Shown here: piece after piece, positions 17,516 to 25,504 of the stretch
Layout of the letters: every line of letters begins with the position of its first letter
Position numbering within the stretch: the stretch's first letter is position 1
Source: F22 sp963678855
GTDB lineage: Bacteria; Bacteroidota; Bacteroidia; Bacteroidales; Bacteroidaceae
Assembly (NCBI GenBank): GCA_963678855.1
Contig: OY787448.1
Coordinates: forward strand, 1,612,001-1,676,000
DNA: 64,000 nt
Reading direction: 5' to 3'
Notes under the pieces: generated by a model
What the model was told of the DNA's origin: nothing
Database searches by the model: none
What the model saw: only the letters and a program-made list of their open reading frames with translations
Position numbers and translations under genes: made by a program

Positions 17516-17851
17516 ATGGAATCTACTAGACAACAAAAGATTGCTCGCCTTTTGCAAAAGGAGCTTGGTGATATGTTTATGCACCAAACAAAAGCGATGC
17601 CTGGTACTTTAGTATCTGTAAGTGCAGTACGCATCAGCCCAGATATGGGTGTAGCAAAGGCTTATTTGAGTATTTTCCCATCTGCTAAGGCAGAGGAATT
17701 GCTGAAGAATATCAATGGCAATGCCAAGACTATCCGTTACGAACTAGGTAAGCGTGTACGTCATCAATTGCGTATTATCCCAGAATTGAAATTCTTTGTG
17801 GACGACTCTCTTGATTACATCGACCATATCGATGAATTATTGAAGAAATAA
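17516..17851 (+). CDS. rbfA: Ribosome-binding factor A
   Basis: RbfA binds the 30S subunit late in assembly and helps to mature the 5' end of 16S rRNA. The 111-residue protein has the family's KH-like fold: 'QQKIARLLQKELGDMF' at the N terminus, 'VSAVRISPDMGVAKAYLSIF' and 'RHQLRIIPELKFFVDDSL'. Between the O-methyltransferase and a LolC/E-type permease in the same operon. Confidence 0.95.
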   Translation: MESTRQQKIARLLQKELGDMFMHQTKAMPGTLVSVSAVRISPDMGVAKAYLSIFPSAKAEELLKNINGNAKTIRYELGKRVRHQLRIIPELKFFVDDSLDYIDHIDELLKK

Positions 17852-17866
17852 ACCAAAGAAGATACC

Positions 17867-19123
17867 GTGAAAAATCTACCTCTATTTATTGCGCTACGCT
17901 ACTTGTTTTCAAAAAAGCGACACCATGCTATCAACTTGATATCGGGTATTGCTGTAATAGGTGTAGCCTTTACAACCATGGCCTTGATTTGTACCTTATC
18001 AGTGTTTAATGGCTTTCAAGACATGGTGGCGGGATTGTTTACCAACTTCGATCCAGAGATTAAGATTACAAAAGTCACGGATAAAGTTTTACATACAGAA
18101 GATAGCCTCTTGGTGCGCATCAAAGAGATGCCAGAAGTGGCTATCTGTACTCCTACCCTAGAAGAGCAAGGCATGGTACAATATAGTACGCGTCAAGCCA
18201 TGGTGACTTTTAAAGGGGTAGAACAAGACGAGTTCAGACAACTCACATCTATTGATAAGATTCTAATCGGGCGTAACCAAACGTCGACAAGTAATGAACC
18301 TTTCTTTAAACTCCAAGATGAGATTGTAGACTACGCCATCATTGGGGCAGAGTTGACGACTACTCTTGGTTGTGGGATACAATATATCGATCCTCTTACG
18401 ATGTATCTACCTAAGCGCACAGGACGAGTCAATTTAGCTAATCCTAAGCGTTCATTCCGCACGACTAAGTTGTATTCACCTGGAGTAGTATTCCTTGTAA
18501 ATCAGCAGAAATATGATGCGCATTATGTCTTGGTACCTATCGCAAGAATGCGCAAAATGCTGAACTATACCGATGAAGCATCGGCGCTAGAAATTAAACT
18601 TAGACCAAATACAGATATTTCGGACATAGAGGATAAAATCGAAAAGATGCTTGGCACTGATTACCGAGTAGAAAATCGCTATGAGCAGCAAGCTGATCTA
18701 TTTAAAGTGATGGAAATAGAGAAACTTATCTCCTTTATATTCTTAAGCTTTATCCTATTGATTGCGAGCTTTAATATTATTGGTTCCTTGTCTATGCTCA
18801 TTATAGACAAGCAAGAGGATACACAAACTTTACGTTTCCTAGGTTGCAACGAAGAGACAATAGGACATATCTTCCTCAATGTGGGGCGACTGATATGTAC
18901 CATTGGAGCGACGATTGGTCTTCTAGTAGGTCTTGGACTATGTCTTGCACAACAACACTATGGCTTGATTTCTCTAGGCAACAACCCACATTTCATTACG
19001 CAAAGTTACCCTGTAAGCATTCATTGGCAGGATATTATAGTAATTTTATGCACGGTCATCGTGGTGAGCTGGCTAGCCGTTTGGTGGCCAGTAAAACGTA
19101 TGGTTAAACAAAATAAGAAGTGA
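17867..19123 (+). CDS. FtsX-type ABC transporter permease (LolC/LolE-like)
   Basis: Four membrane segments in the MacB/FtsX layout: one near residues 22-46, then a large periplasmic domain (about 50-275), and three at about 283-308, 330-355 and 385-405. The N-terminal 'LFIALRYLFSKKRHHAINLISGIAVIG' pattern is that of LolC/LolE, the inner-membrane part of the lipoprotein-release machine. The ATPase is not adjacent. The start is GTG at 17867, 15 bases after rbfA; no in-frame ATG comes before the first membrane segment. A precise role in lipoprotein export is inference from family. Confidence 0.88.
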   Translation: MKNLPLFIALRYLFSKKRHHAINLISGIAVIGVAFTTMALICTLSVFNGFQDMVAGLFTNFDPEIKITKVTDKVLHTEDSLLVRIKEMPEVAICTPTLEEQGMVQYSTRQAMVTFKGVEQDEFRQLTSIDKILIGRNQTSTSNEPFFKLQDEIVDYAIIGAELTTTLGCGIQYIDPLTMYLPKRTGRVNLANPKRSFRTTKLYSPGVVFLVNQQKYDAHYVLVPIARMRKMLNYTDEASALEIKLRPNTDISDIEDKIEKMLGTDYRVENRYEQQADLFKVMEIEKLISFIFLSFILLIASFNIIGSLSMLIIDKQEDTQTLRFLGCNEETIGHIFLNVGRLICTIGATIGLLVGLGLCLAQQHYGLISLGNNPHFITQSYPVSIHWQDIIVILCTVIVVSWLAVWWPVKRMVKQNKK

Positions 19124-19126
19124 GCC

Positions 19127-19540
19127 ATGTATACTCAGAGTACGTTCACATTACCTGCTTATAGTAGAGGGTGTCACCTGATTACTAACCATGTTCTTGC
19201 AGAGCTTCCGAGTCTGCCAGAAACAGGGATGCTGCATCTTTTTATCCAACATACAAGTGCTGCACTGAGCATCAACGAGAATGCAGATCCAGACGTACAA
19301 ATCGATTTGGCAGCTATTATGGATAGGCTAGTAAAAGAGCGTGAAAGTTATTATCGCCACATTTACGAAGGCGATGACGATATGCCTGCTCATGCCAAAG
19401 CTTCACTTATAGGAAGCAGTCTTACTATTCCAATCACTAATGGTCAACTCAACTTAGGCATTTGGCAAGGTATCTACTTATGTGAGTTTCGTAACCATGC
19501 CAGTCATCGTAGGTTGGTAGCTACTGTTATGGGTGAGTAA
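19127..19540 (+). CDS. yjbQ: YjbQ-family protein (secondary thiamine-phosphate synthase type)
   Basis: UPF0047 family. Conserved points: 'LHLFIQHTSAALSINENADPDV' region, 'HAKASLIGSSLTIPI' and 'GIWQGIYLCEFRNHASHR'. Some members show weak thiamine-phosphate synthase activity; the physiological role is unclear. Starts 3 bases after the permease gene. Its last 14 bases overlap the 3' end of cobI on the other strand. Confidence 0.92.
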   Translation: MYTQSTFTLPAYSRGCHLITNHVLAELPSLPETGMLHLFIQHTSAALSINENADPDVQIDLAAIMDRLVKERESYYRHIYEGDDDMPAHAKASLIGSSLTIPITNGQLNLGIWQGIYLCEFRNHASHRRLVATVMGE

Positions 19541-20279
19541 TGACTGACTCCTCACATAAGACAATCAGTAGGGCAAAATAAGGAAATTCCCTTTGCATTA
19601 TGACCTCTTTATCGGTCGTGTGATAAGCTTGATCTGTCCCTACGTGTTCAAAATAATGCACTAGTAAATCAGGATGCTCTCGCAGACATTCTTTAATGGC
19701 ATCAGCAGATTGAGACATCTTCATAATCACTTGATTGGTCTTATTATTATGTGCATCAAGAATCATTTCTTTATCCACTAAGCCTGGGTGTATCAACAAA
19801 CGCTCTTCTAGCTTAACCAAATGTAATTGTGCTAGACTACTAGCGGCAAGAAAAGAGGTAATACCAGGCACAGAAATAGTTGGGATACCAGCTTCTTGAC
19901 ATCTGTCTAAGATATAATGTATAGATGCAAATATGCTGCAATCACCCTCTACCGCAATAACGATGCGTGGTGGTTGTCCAGCACGATACAATGCACTAAT
20001 CTGATCAAAAACGCCATCATAAGCTGCCAATGCTTTTGTACGATCTTTACTCATTGGTAACATGAATGGACTAAAAGTCTTTTCGTCCAAATCCCAACAA
20101 CGCAATAAAGTTTCAGCACGTGAAGAAACACGTCCTTTTATCATAGTTGAAGGATAGAAAATATAATCAGCTTCTTGAAAAAGTCGAAGAGCTTTGAGAG
20201 TGATTAGCTCAGAATCGCCAGGTCCTAAAGACACAAAAGCGACTGAGGTATTTGAAGGGTTGTTTTTTATATCTTTCAT
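19527..20279 (-). CDS. cbiL: Precorrin-2 / cobalt-factor II C20-methyltransferase
   Basis: CobI/CbiL adds the C20 methyl in the corrin pathway. Seen: the N-terminal tetrapyrrole-methylase signature 'FVSLGPGDSELITLKALRLF', 'ADYIFYPSTMIKGRVSS' and 'IVIAVEGDCSIFASIHYI' (motif GDxxxF/Y). I place the start at ATG 20279; an upstream ATG at 20300 lies inside the promoter core. With CbiK and CbiG/CbiD in the window, the substrate should be cobalt-factor II. Monocistronic, divergent from btuF; overlaps the yjbQ end by 14 bases. Confidence 0.92.
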   Translation of the reverse strand: MKDIKNNPSNTSVAFVSLGPGDSELITLKALRLFQEADYIFYPSTMIKGRVSSRAETLLRCWDLDEKTFSPFMLPMSKDRTKALAAYDGVFDQISALYRAGQPPRIVIAVEGDCSIFASIHYILDRCQEAGIPTISVPGITSFLAASSLAQLHLVKLEERLLIHPGLVDKEMILDAHNNKTNQVIMKMSQSADAIKECLREHPDLLVHYFEHVGTDQAYHTTDKEVIMQREFPYFALLIVLCEESVITHP

Positions 20280-20283
20280 TCTG

Positions 20284-20314
20284 CAAAAGTGGGAAAACAA
20301 CAGCAGTTACCCAA
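20284..20314 (-). promoter_or_regulatory. Promoter of cbiL, very close to its start codon
   Basis: Minus strand: TTG (20312-20314), 20 bp, CACTTTTG (20284-20291), then four bases and the ATG of cbiL. The box ends so near the ATG that the mRNA should be leaderless or nearly so. It decides for the ATG at 20279. Confidence 0.5.
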
Positions 20315-20325
20315 GAGAAAATGCG

Positions 20326-20333
20326 TATATTTG
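20326..20333 (+). promoter_or_regulatory. Candidate -7 box of btuFCD
   Basis: TATATTTG on the plus strand, 37 bases upstream of the btuF ATG. The leader is too short to hold a cobalamin riboswitch. Confidence 0.4.
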
Positions 20334-20370
20334 TAGCTAAATATAGAAGAAAATATAAATCAAGCTATCC

Positions 20371-21552
20371 ATGATACAATCATTGAAACTTGCCTTATTG
20401 CTTATTGCAAGTAGTTGGCTATTTTACTCTTGTCAATCATGTTCAAAACAAGATAATGAATCATCAGCCAAACAAACACTTACGCTATCAGTAGAACAAG
20501 CTGATAGCCTCTTTACTGAGCTTCCTTTACGCTATGCTCAAGGGTATACTTTACGCAAGTATCAGGGAGCTTATCTAGTTGATATTCAAGACCCCCAAGG
20601 AAAATCGAGCGTACATTTTCAACTGGCGATTGTCCCTCGTAATAATGAGTCGGCAGAAAAACTAGTACCCAAAGGATACACAGTTATACACACTCCCGTG
20701 CGCCGACTTATCACCATGACTTCATTACAGCTGTCAACCTTTATCAAGCTAGAAGCTACAGATAAGGTAGTAGGCATCACGTCCACACGTCACTTGTTCA
20801 ATCAAGAAATAAAAAAACAGCTAGAAACTGGGCATACCCAGCGTATAGGTATCGAAGGTCAGTTTGACAACGAACGTATCATGGCCATGCAACCAGATAT
20901 TATCCTAATTTCTCCGTTTAAACGTGGTGGATATGATAGCATGAAAGAACTAGGAACTCCATTGGTACCTTACCTAGGCTACAAGGAAATGAGTCCTTTG
21001 GCTCAAGCTGAATGGCTTACTTTTATAGGTCTATTGATTGGCGAGGAGCAGAAGGCGCAAGAAATTTTTGACGGTATGGAGAAGGAATATCAATCTCTCC
21101 TAAAGCTAACAAAAAGTGTACAAGAACGCCCACAAGTATTCTCTGGCGAGATGCGTGGAGGGCACTGGTATGCGGTAGGAGGCAAAAGCTTCCTAGCTCA
21201 ACTTTTTGAAGATGCAGGTGCGCAGTATTTTATGCATGACAATCCAGAGTCTGGTGGTGTGCTGCTTGATTTTGAAACCATATATAGTCATGCAGCTCAT
21301 GTACCTTATTGGCGTATAGTCAACAGCTACAAAGGTGACTACGATTATGATGCTCTTCTGGCTAGCAATAGTAAATACGCAGATTTTGATGCCTACAAAA
21401 ATCACGGAGTTATCTACTGCAATATGAACAAAAAACCATATTACGAACGCATGCCTATGGAGCCCTGTATCCTTCTAAAAGATATGATTAAAGTGTTCCA
21501 TCCAGAGTTGCTCCCTGATTATGAACCAGTGTACTACACTCTACTAAATTAA
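20371..21552 (+). CDS. btuF: ABC-type corrinoid (or siderophore/heme) substrate-binding lipoprotein
   Basis: Peripla_BP_2 fold protein with a lipobox (LFYSC, Cys21). It delivers the ligand to the BtuC-BtuD importer encoded next. Recognised stretches: 'RLITMTSLQLSTFIKLEATD', 'IDNERIMAMQPDIILISPF' type motif, and 'RPQVFSGEMRGGHWYAVGG'. At 393 residues it is longer than E. coli BtuF because of an N-terminal extension of about 110 residues, usual for Bacteroidota homologues. Cobalamin as ligand is inferred from the flanking cobalamin genes; the family also binds heme and ferric siderophores. Confidence 0.8.
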   Translation: MIQSLKLALLLIASSWLFYSCQSCSKQDNESSAKQTLTLSVEQADSLFTELPLRYAQGYTLRKYQGAYLVDIQDPQGKSSVHFQLAIVPRNNESAEKLVPKGYTVIHTPVRRLITMTSLQLSTFIKLEATDKVVGITSTRHLFNQEIKKQLETGHTQRIGIEGQFDNERIMAMQPDIILISPFKRGGYDSMKELGTPLVPYLGYKEMSPLAQAEWLTFIGLLIGEEQKAQEIFDGMEKEYQSLLKLTKSVQERPQVFSGEMRGGHWYAVGGKSFLAQLFEDAGAQYFMHDNPESGGVLLDFETIYSHAAHVPYWRIVNSYKGDYDYDALLASNSKYADFDAYKNHGVIYCNMNKKPYYERMPMEPCILLKDMIKVFHPELLPDYEPVYYTLLN

Positions 21553-21559
21553 TTGACTT

Positions 21560-22615
21560 ATGCAGTCTCCCTCCCCTACAAAAAAAAGTTATGCACGCCC
21601 GCTGTGGATATTTACTTTCATTACGCTGAGCATAATTCTGCTGATGTTATTGAATATCTTACTGGGATCGGTATATATCTCTCCCCAACAGGTATGGGAC
21701 ATCCTAGTACATGGTGATAACACGCAAGAAATTGCGTTTAATATCATCATGAAAAGTCGCTTGCCACAAGCCATCACAGCTTTGGTCGCTGGTTCGGGAC
21801 TAGCGATTAGCGGCTTGATGATGCAGACAGTCTTTCACAACCCACTTGCAGGCCCTTCGGTATTGGGTATCAGTTCTGGTGCCAGTCTAGGGGTAGCCTT
21901 TGTAGTGCTGCTTTCTGGTAGTTTAGGTGGTAGTGCCTTGAGTGCCATGGGACTTATGGGAGAAGTCGCTTTATCTATCTCTGCTGTTATTGGTGCTTTG
22001 AGTATTATGGCGCTTATATTATTTGTATCACAAGCTGTGAGAGGCAATGTGACTTTGTTGATTATTGGAGTGATGATTGGCTATGTGGCCAATGCGATTA
22101 TCGGAGTCCTGAAATTCTTCAGTGTGGAAGAAGATATCCGTGCTTACGTGATTTGGGGGTTGGGGAGCTTTGCTCGCGTATCGGGTGATCAAGTACAGGT
22201 CTTTATCACACTGATGCTTATCTTAATCCCACTATCTATGCTACTCACCAAGACGTTAAACTTGATGTTGCTTGGTGAAGGATATGCCAAGAACCTGGGA
22301 CTCAATGTGCGCCGTGCACGCCTTTTTGTCATTGCCTGTTCTGGTGTATTGGTCGCCATTGTAACGGCTTACTGTGGACCAATTATCTTCCTCGGTTTAG
22401 CAGTGCCTCACCTTTGTCGCACGCTATTCCGCACAAGTGACCACCGTCTGTTGATGCCAGGTGTTATGCTTATGGGCGCAACACTAGCGCTGTTATGTAA
22501 TTTGCTAGCGCGTATGCCTGGGCTAGAAGGTGCCCTACCCGTCAATTCTGTAACAGCACTTATTGGCGCACCAGTTGTGGCATCCGTTCTTTTCCACAAA
22601 CGTAAAGCTATCTAA
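21560..22615 (+). CDS. btuC: FecCD-family ABC transporter permease
   Basis: About ten membrane segments; family motifs 'LPQAITALVAGSGLAISGLMMQ' region (LPR type), 'NPLAGPSVLGISSGASLGV' and 'CGPIIFLGLAVPHLCRTLF'. 351 residues is the usual length. It forms the membrane channel of the importer with the BtuF- and BtuD-like proteins; spacing is 7 bases after btuF and one base of overlap with btuD. Corrinoid specificity rests on the neighbourhood. Confidence 0.9.
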   Translation: MQSPSPTKKSYARPLWIFTFITLSIILLMLLNILLGSVYISPQQVWDILVHGDNTQEIAFNIIMKSRLPQAITALVAGSGLAISGLMMQTVFHNPLAGPSVLGISSGASLGVAFVVLLSGSLGGSALSAMGLMGEVALSISAVIGALSIMALILFVSQAVRGNVTLLIIGVMIGYVANAIIGVLKFFSVEEDIRAYVIWGLGSFARVSGDQVQVFITLMLILIPLSMLLTKTLNLMLLGEGYAKNLGLNVRRARLFVIACSGVLVAIVTAYCGPIIFLGLAVPHLCRTLFRTSDHRLLMPGVMLMGATLALLCNLLARMPGLEGALPVNSVTALIGAPVVASVLFHKRKAI

Positions 22616-23646
22616 TGAACCCTACAATGAAACCAACTATAGAAATATCCAATCTTAGTACCGGATACCAATCAAAAAAGCGTACAAAAGTAGTCGCTAA
22701 AGATATCAGCGCACAAATATCGTGCGGTGAATTGACATGTCTACTTGGGACAAACGGGGTGGGTAAAAGTACCCTAATGAAAACACTTTGTCACTTTCTT
22801 CCTAGACTAGGAGGAGATATAGCTATCATGGGCAAGCCTTTAGAAGATTATACAGATGCTTCTTTGGCTAAAGTCATCAGTGTAGTTCTAACCGATAAGT
22901 TGATGATTCGCAATATGCGTGTCGATGAACTAGTGGCGCTAGGTCGTAGCCCATATACTGGTTTTTGGGGAGTTATTTCTGACAAAGACAGGGAGATTGT
23001 ACATCGCTCATTGAAACAAGTAGGTATTCCTCATCTTGCAGGACGTATGTTGCATACATTAAGTGATGGTGAACGTCAGAAGGCATTGATTGCCAAAGCA
23101 TTGGCACAAGAAACACCTATTATACTATTGGATGAGCCGACTGCTTTTCTTGATTTTCCAAGTAAAGTAGAGATGATGCAATTGCTGCATCGCCTAAGCC
23201 GCGATGAACAAAAGACCATCTTTATGTCCACTCACGATTTGGAATTGGCTTTACAAATTGCCGATAAGCTATGGTTATTGGATAAGGAAAAAGCTGTGCA
23301 GATAGGTACCCCAGAAGACTTGGCCATCCATAATGTACTGCATCGTTTTGTTACTCATGAAGGTATCAGCTTTGATGCTGATAGTGGTTTATTCCGCGTG
23401 GTCTATCGTTTCCATAGCCATGTAGAGGTTATAGGAGAAGGCGTTTCTTATCAGATGTTGTGTAAGGGCTTACATAGACATGGTATTGCCACTCAAAAGA
23501 TAGAAGATACACAGGCTACTGATATCTCAATCATTTGTCGTGAAGGAGATACGATACAATACGAAATTAGCCACAAAGATAATAATAAGCAGATTGTAGC
23601 TAGTGTAGAACATGCTTTGCTAGCGATTGAATCGAGCCTACAATAG
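22615..23646 (+). CDS. btuD: ABC transporter ATP-binding protein with extra C-terminal domain
   Basis: Walker A 'LLGTNGVGKSTLMKTL' (about residues 43-58), signature 'LSDGERQKALIAKALAQ', Walker B 'PIILLDEPTAFLDF' and H-loop 'STHDLELAL'. The ATPase domain ends near residue 250; about 90 further residues (ending in a helix 'VASVEHALLAIESSL') form a domain not present in E. coli BtuD. Start ATG overlaps the btuC stop (TAATG). Convergent with cbiJD, one base apart. Confidence 0.9.
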   Translation: MNPTMKPTIEISNLSTGYQSKKRTKVVAKDISAQISCGELTCLLGTNGVGKSTLMKTLCHFLPRLGGDIAIMGKPLEDYTDASLAKVISVVLTDKLMIRNMRVDELVALGRSPYTGFWGVISDKDREIVHRSLKQVGIPHLAGRMLHTLSDGERQKALIAKALAQETPIILLDEPTAFLDFPSKVEMMQLLHRLSRDEQKTIFMSTHDLELALQIADKLWLLDKEKAVQIGTPEDLAIHNVLHRFVTHEGISFDADSGLFRVVYRFHSHVEVIGEGVSYQMLCKGLHRHGIATQKIEDTQATDISIICREGDTIQYEISHKDNNKQIVASVEHALLAIESSLQ

Positions 23647-23647
23647 A

Positions 23648-25504
23648 TTATTTTGACGGTTTAACTACCGCAGGAGGGATAATCAGAATCTCTATCTTTC
23701 CTTGAGGTAGCAACTGGTCGCAGTGGGTATGACAGCGTTGGATAAGTACTTCTTGATAACGCTCCATTTCTTCTGTATCTAAGATGCTCCAAAGTTCACG
23801 GGCCATATTTAAAGCACCAATAGCTGCTATATGGTCATCACTACAAGCAGCTTCTCTAGCCATTTCTTGAAGGAAAGCATGATTCTTGGTCACTTTATGG
23901 CTATGTGTATCCAAGTGTCCTTCGGCTAGCTTAACGGCCTTACCTATCATCAATCCTAAGGTGACCGTGGCCACTTTGTGGTCTGCGCAAAAACCTAAAG
24001 TTTCCCCAATATAATTACCATATTGAATAAAAGCTGTAGGATGTATATGAGGATACAATGCTTGAAGCTTCTTTTCGCTTTTCGCACCCGAATTGAGCAC
24101 TAGATGGTTAGGTTCATTAGCTACTCCTACTTCGACATAGCGGGCTATAGACGCCACATAGGCTTCGCTTGAAAAAGGACGAATAATGCCACTAGTACCT
24201 ACAATAGAAATTCCCCCAACGATACCAAGACGTGGATTGAAGGTACGCGCTGCGACTTCTTCACCACTAGGGATTGTAACTTCAACAATTACTTGATAAC
24301 GCTCCCAATCAACAGCTAGACGCTTTAAGTTGCTACGTATCATCTGCTTAGGGACTGCGTTGATAGCAGCTTCTCCAATAGGAATATCTAGTCCAGAAAG
24401 AGTCACTCGGCCTACCCCTACTCCTCCATCAATAAGTATAGCCTCATCATCTGCACAACCACTATCAGATTTCTCTTGCAACCTGACAGTTGTGAGGATA
24501 GCAATACCTTGAGTCGCATCTGGATCATCTCCCGATTTTTTGATAACTTCTGCTTGTGCTTCTAGTTCGTTGATAGACAGCAAACGTGCTTCTACATGAA
24601 TGGTTTCTTTATTGGGCAGTACAACATCAATAAGTTTCTGCTTATTATCCAGAGTTTCTGTACCCAAGATTGCTTGCATAGCACAAATGGCACCTGTTGT
24701 CACACAAGTACCTGTAGTCACACCAGTATGAAGTTTATAAAATTCAGGGACATGCTTTTCTATCTCGCGACGTAAACCGTGAGGACCATCTACACAGAAG
24801 AAGGAACTAGGTACCGTAGGTCGCTGTACGATATATATAGGAAGTTGATTCTCTTTGGCTGCAAGCAGTTTACTATCTAGACCACCCGACTCACCGCTTT
24901 CTTTAGTAATAATAGCATCAGGCTGCAATTCATCTATTATAGCTTGCTCAGAAGCGACTGTGCTATCTTTATAGTAACAGATATGCGACATAGGAAAACC
25001 AACCTCATCGACAAGTTCTCGAGACACCTCTCTATCCAATATTCTAAACCAAGTATCTGGATGATTTTGCCAATAGGCTTTTAGTTTCTGAATCGTCTGT
25101 ACACCAGTAAGTCCCAACACACGCTTACGTTTATTTGCACACAACTGCTTGACCACATCGTCATAGTCCGTGCACCAACGAATATACTCTGCATAAAGGC
25201 TATAATCGGGCATCATACGTTCTACACGCACTACAGGCAATTGCAATGTTTGAGACACTTGATACACGGTGTCATGCAACTGCTCCGCAAAAGGGTGAGC
25301 AGCATCCACTAAAAGACGTATCTCATGCTCCCGACAAAACGCCGTCATCTGGGAGATATCCATTCCTCCAGTCACATGCTGCCCGTGGCGAAGCTGCACT
25401 TCTTGCAACTTCCCCCGCGTACTATAAAAGAAAGGATAATCCCCATCTTCTAGCACCTCAACAGCCATGCGACCTTCTGTAGTTCCTCCCAGAATTAGAA
25501 TCAT
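23648..25504 (-). CDS. cbiJD: Fusion of precorrin-6A reductase (CbiJ) and cobalt-precorrin-5B C1-methyltransferase (CbiD)
   Basis: Residues ~1-245 are CbiJ/CobK: N-terminal 'ILILGGTTEGRMAVEVLED', 'RLLVDAAHPFAEQLHDTV' and 'RVLGLTGVQTIQKL', and 'AIITKESGESGGLDSKL'. Residues ~255-618 are CbiD: 'LHTGVTTGTCVTTGAICAM' and 'GGISIVGTSGIIRPFSSEAY', and 'NHLVLNSGAKSEKKL'. CbiD methylates C1 after ring contraction in the anaerobic route; CbiJ reduces cobalt-precorrin-6A. The two steps are consecutive, so the fusion joins a producer and user of the same intermediate. Last gene of the riboswitch-led operon; its start overlaps the cbiGF stop by 4 bases. Confidence 0.92.
   Translation of the reverse strand: MILILGGTTEGRMAVEVLEDGDYPFFYSTRGKLQEVQLRHGQHVTGGMDISQMTAFCREHEIRLLVDAAHPFAEQLHDTVYQVSQTLQLPVVRVERMMPDYSLYAEYIRWCTDYDDVVKQLCANKRKRVLGLTGVQTIQKLKAYWQNHPDTWFRILDREVSRELVDEVGFPMSHICYYKDSTVASEQAIIDELQPDAIITKESGESGGLDSKLLAAKENQLPIYIVQRPTVPSSFFCVDGPHGLRREIEKHVPEFYKLHTGVTTGTCVTTGAICAMQAILGTETLDNKQKLIDVVLPNKETIHVEARLLSINELEAQAEVIKKSGDDPDATQGIAILTTVRLQEKSDSGCADDEAILIDGGVGVGRVTLSGLDIPIGEAAINAVPKQMIRSNLKRLAVDWERYQVIVEVTIPSGEEVAARTFNPRLGIVGGISIVGTSGIIRPFSSEAYVASIARYVEVGVANEPNHLVLNSGAKSEKKLQALYPHIHPTAFIQYGNYIGETLGFCADHKVATVTLGLMIGKAVKLAEGHLDTHSHKVTKNHAFLQEMAREAACSDDHIAAIGALNMARELWSILDTEEMERYQEVLIQRCHTHCDQLLPQGKIEILIIPPAVVKPSK

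Noticed and set aside
20280..20370. A third cobalamin riboswitch before btuF
   Set aside because: The gap is only about 90 bases and has no B12 box or core motif.
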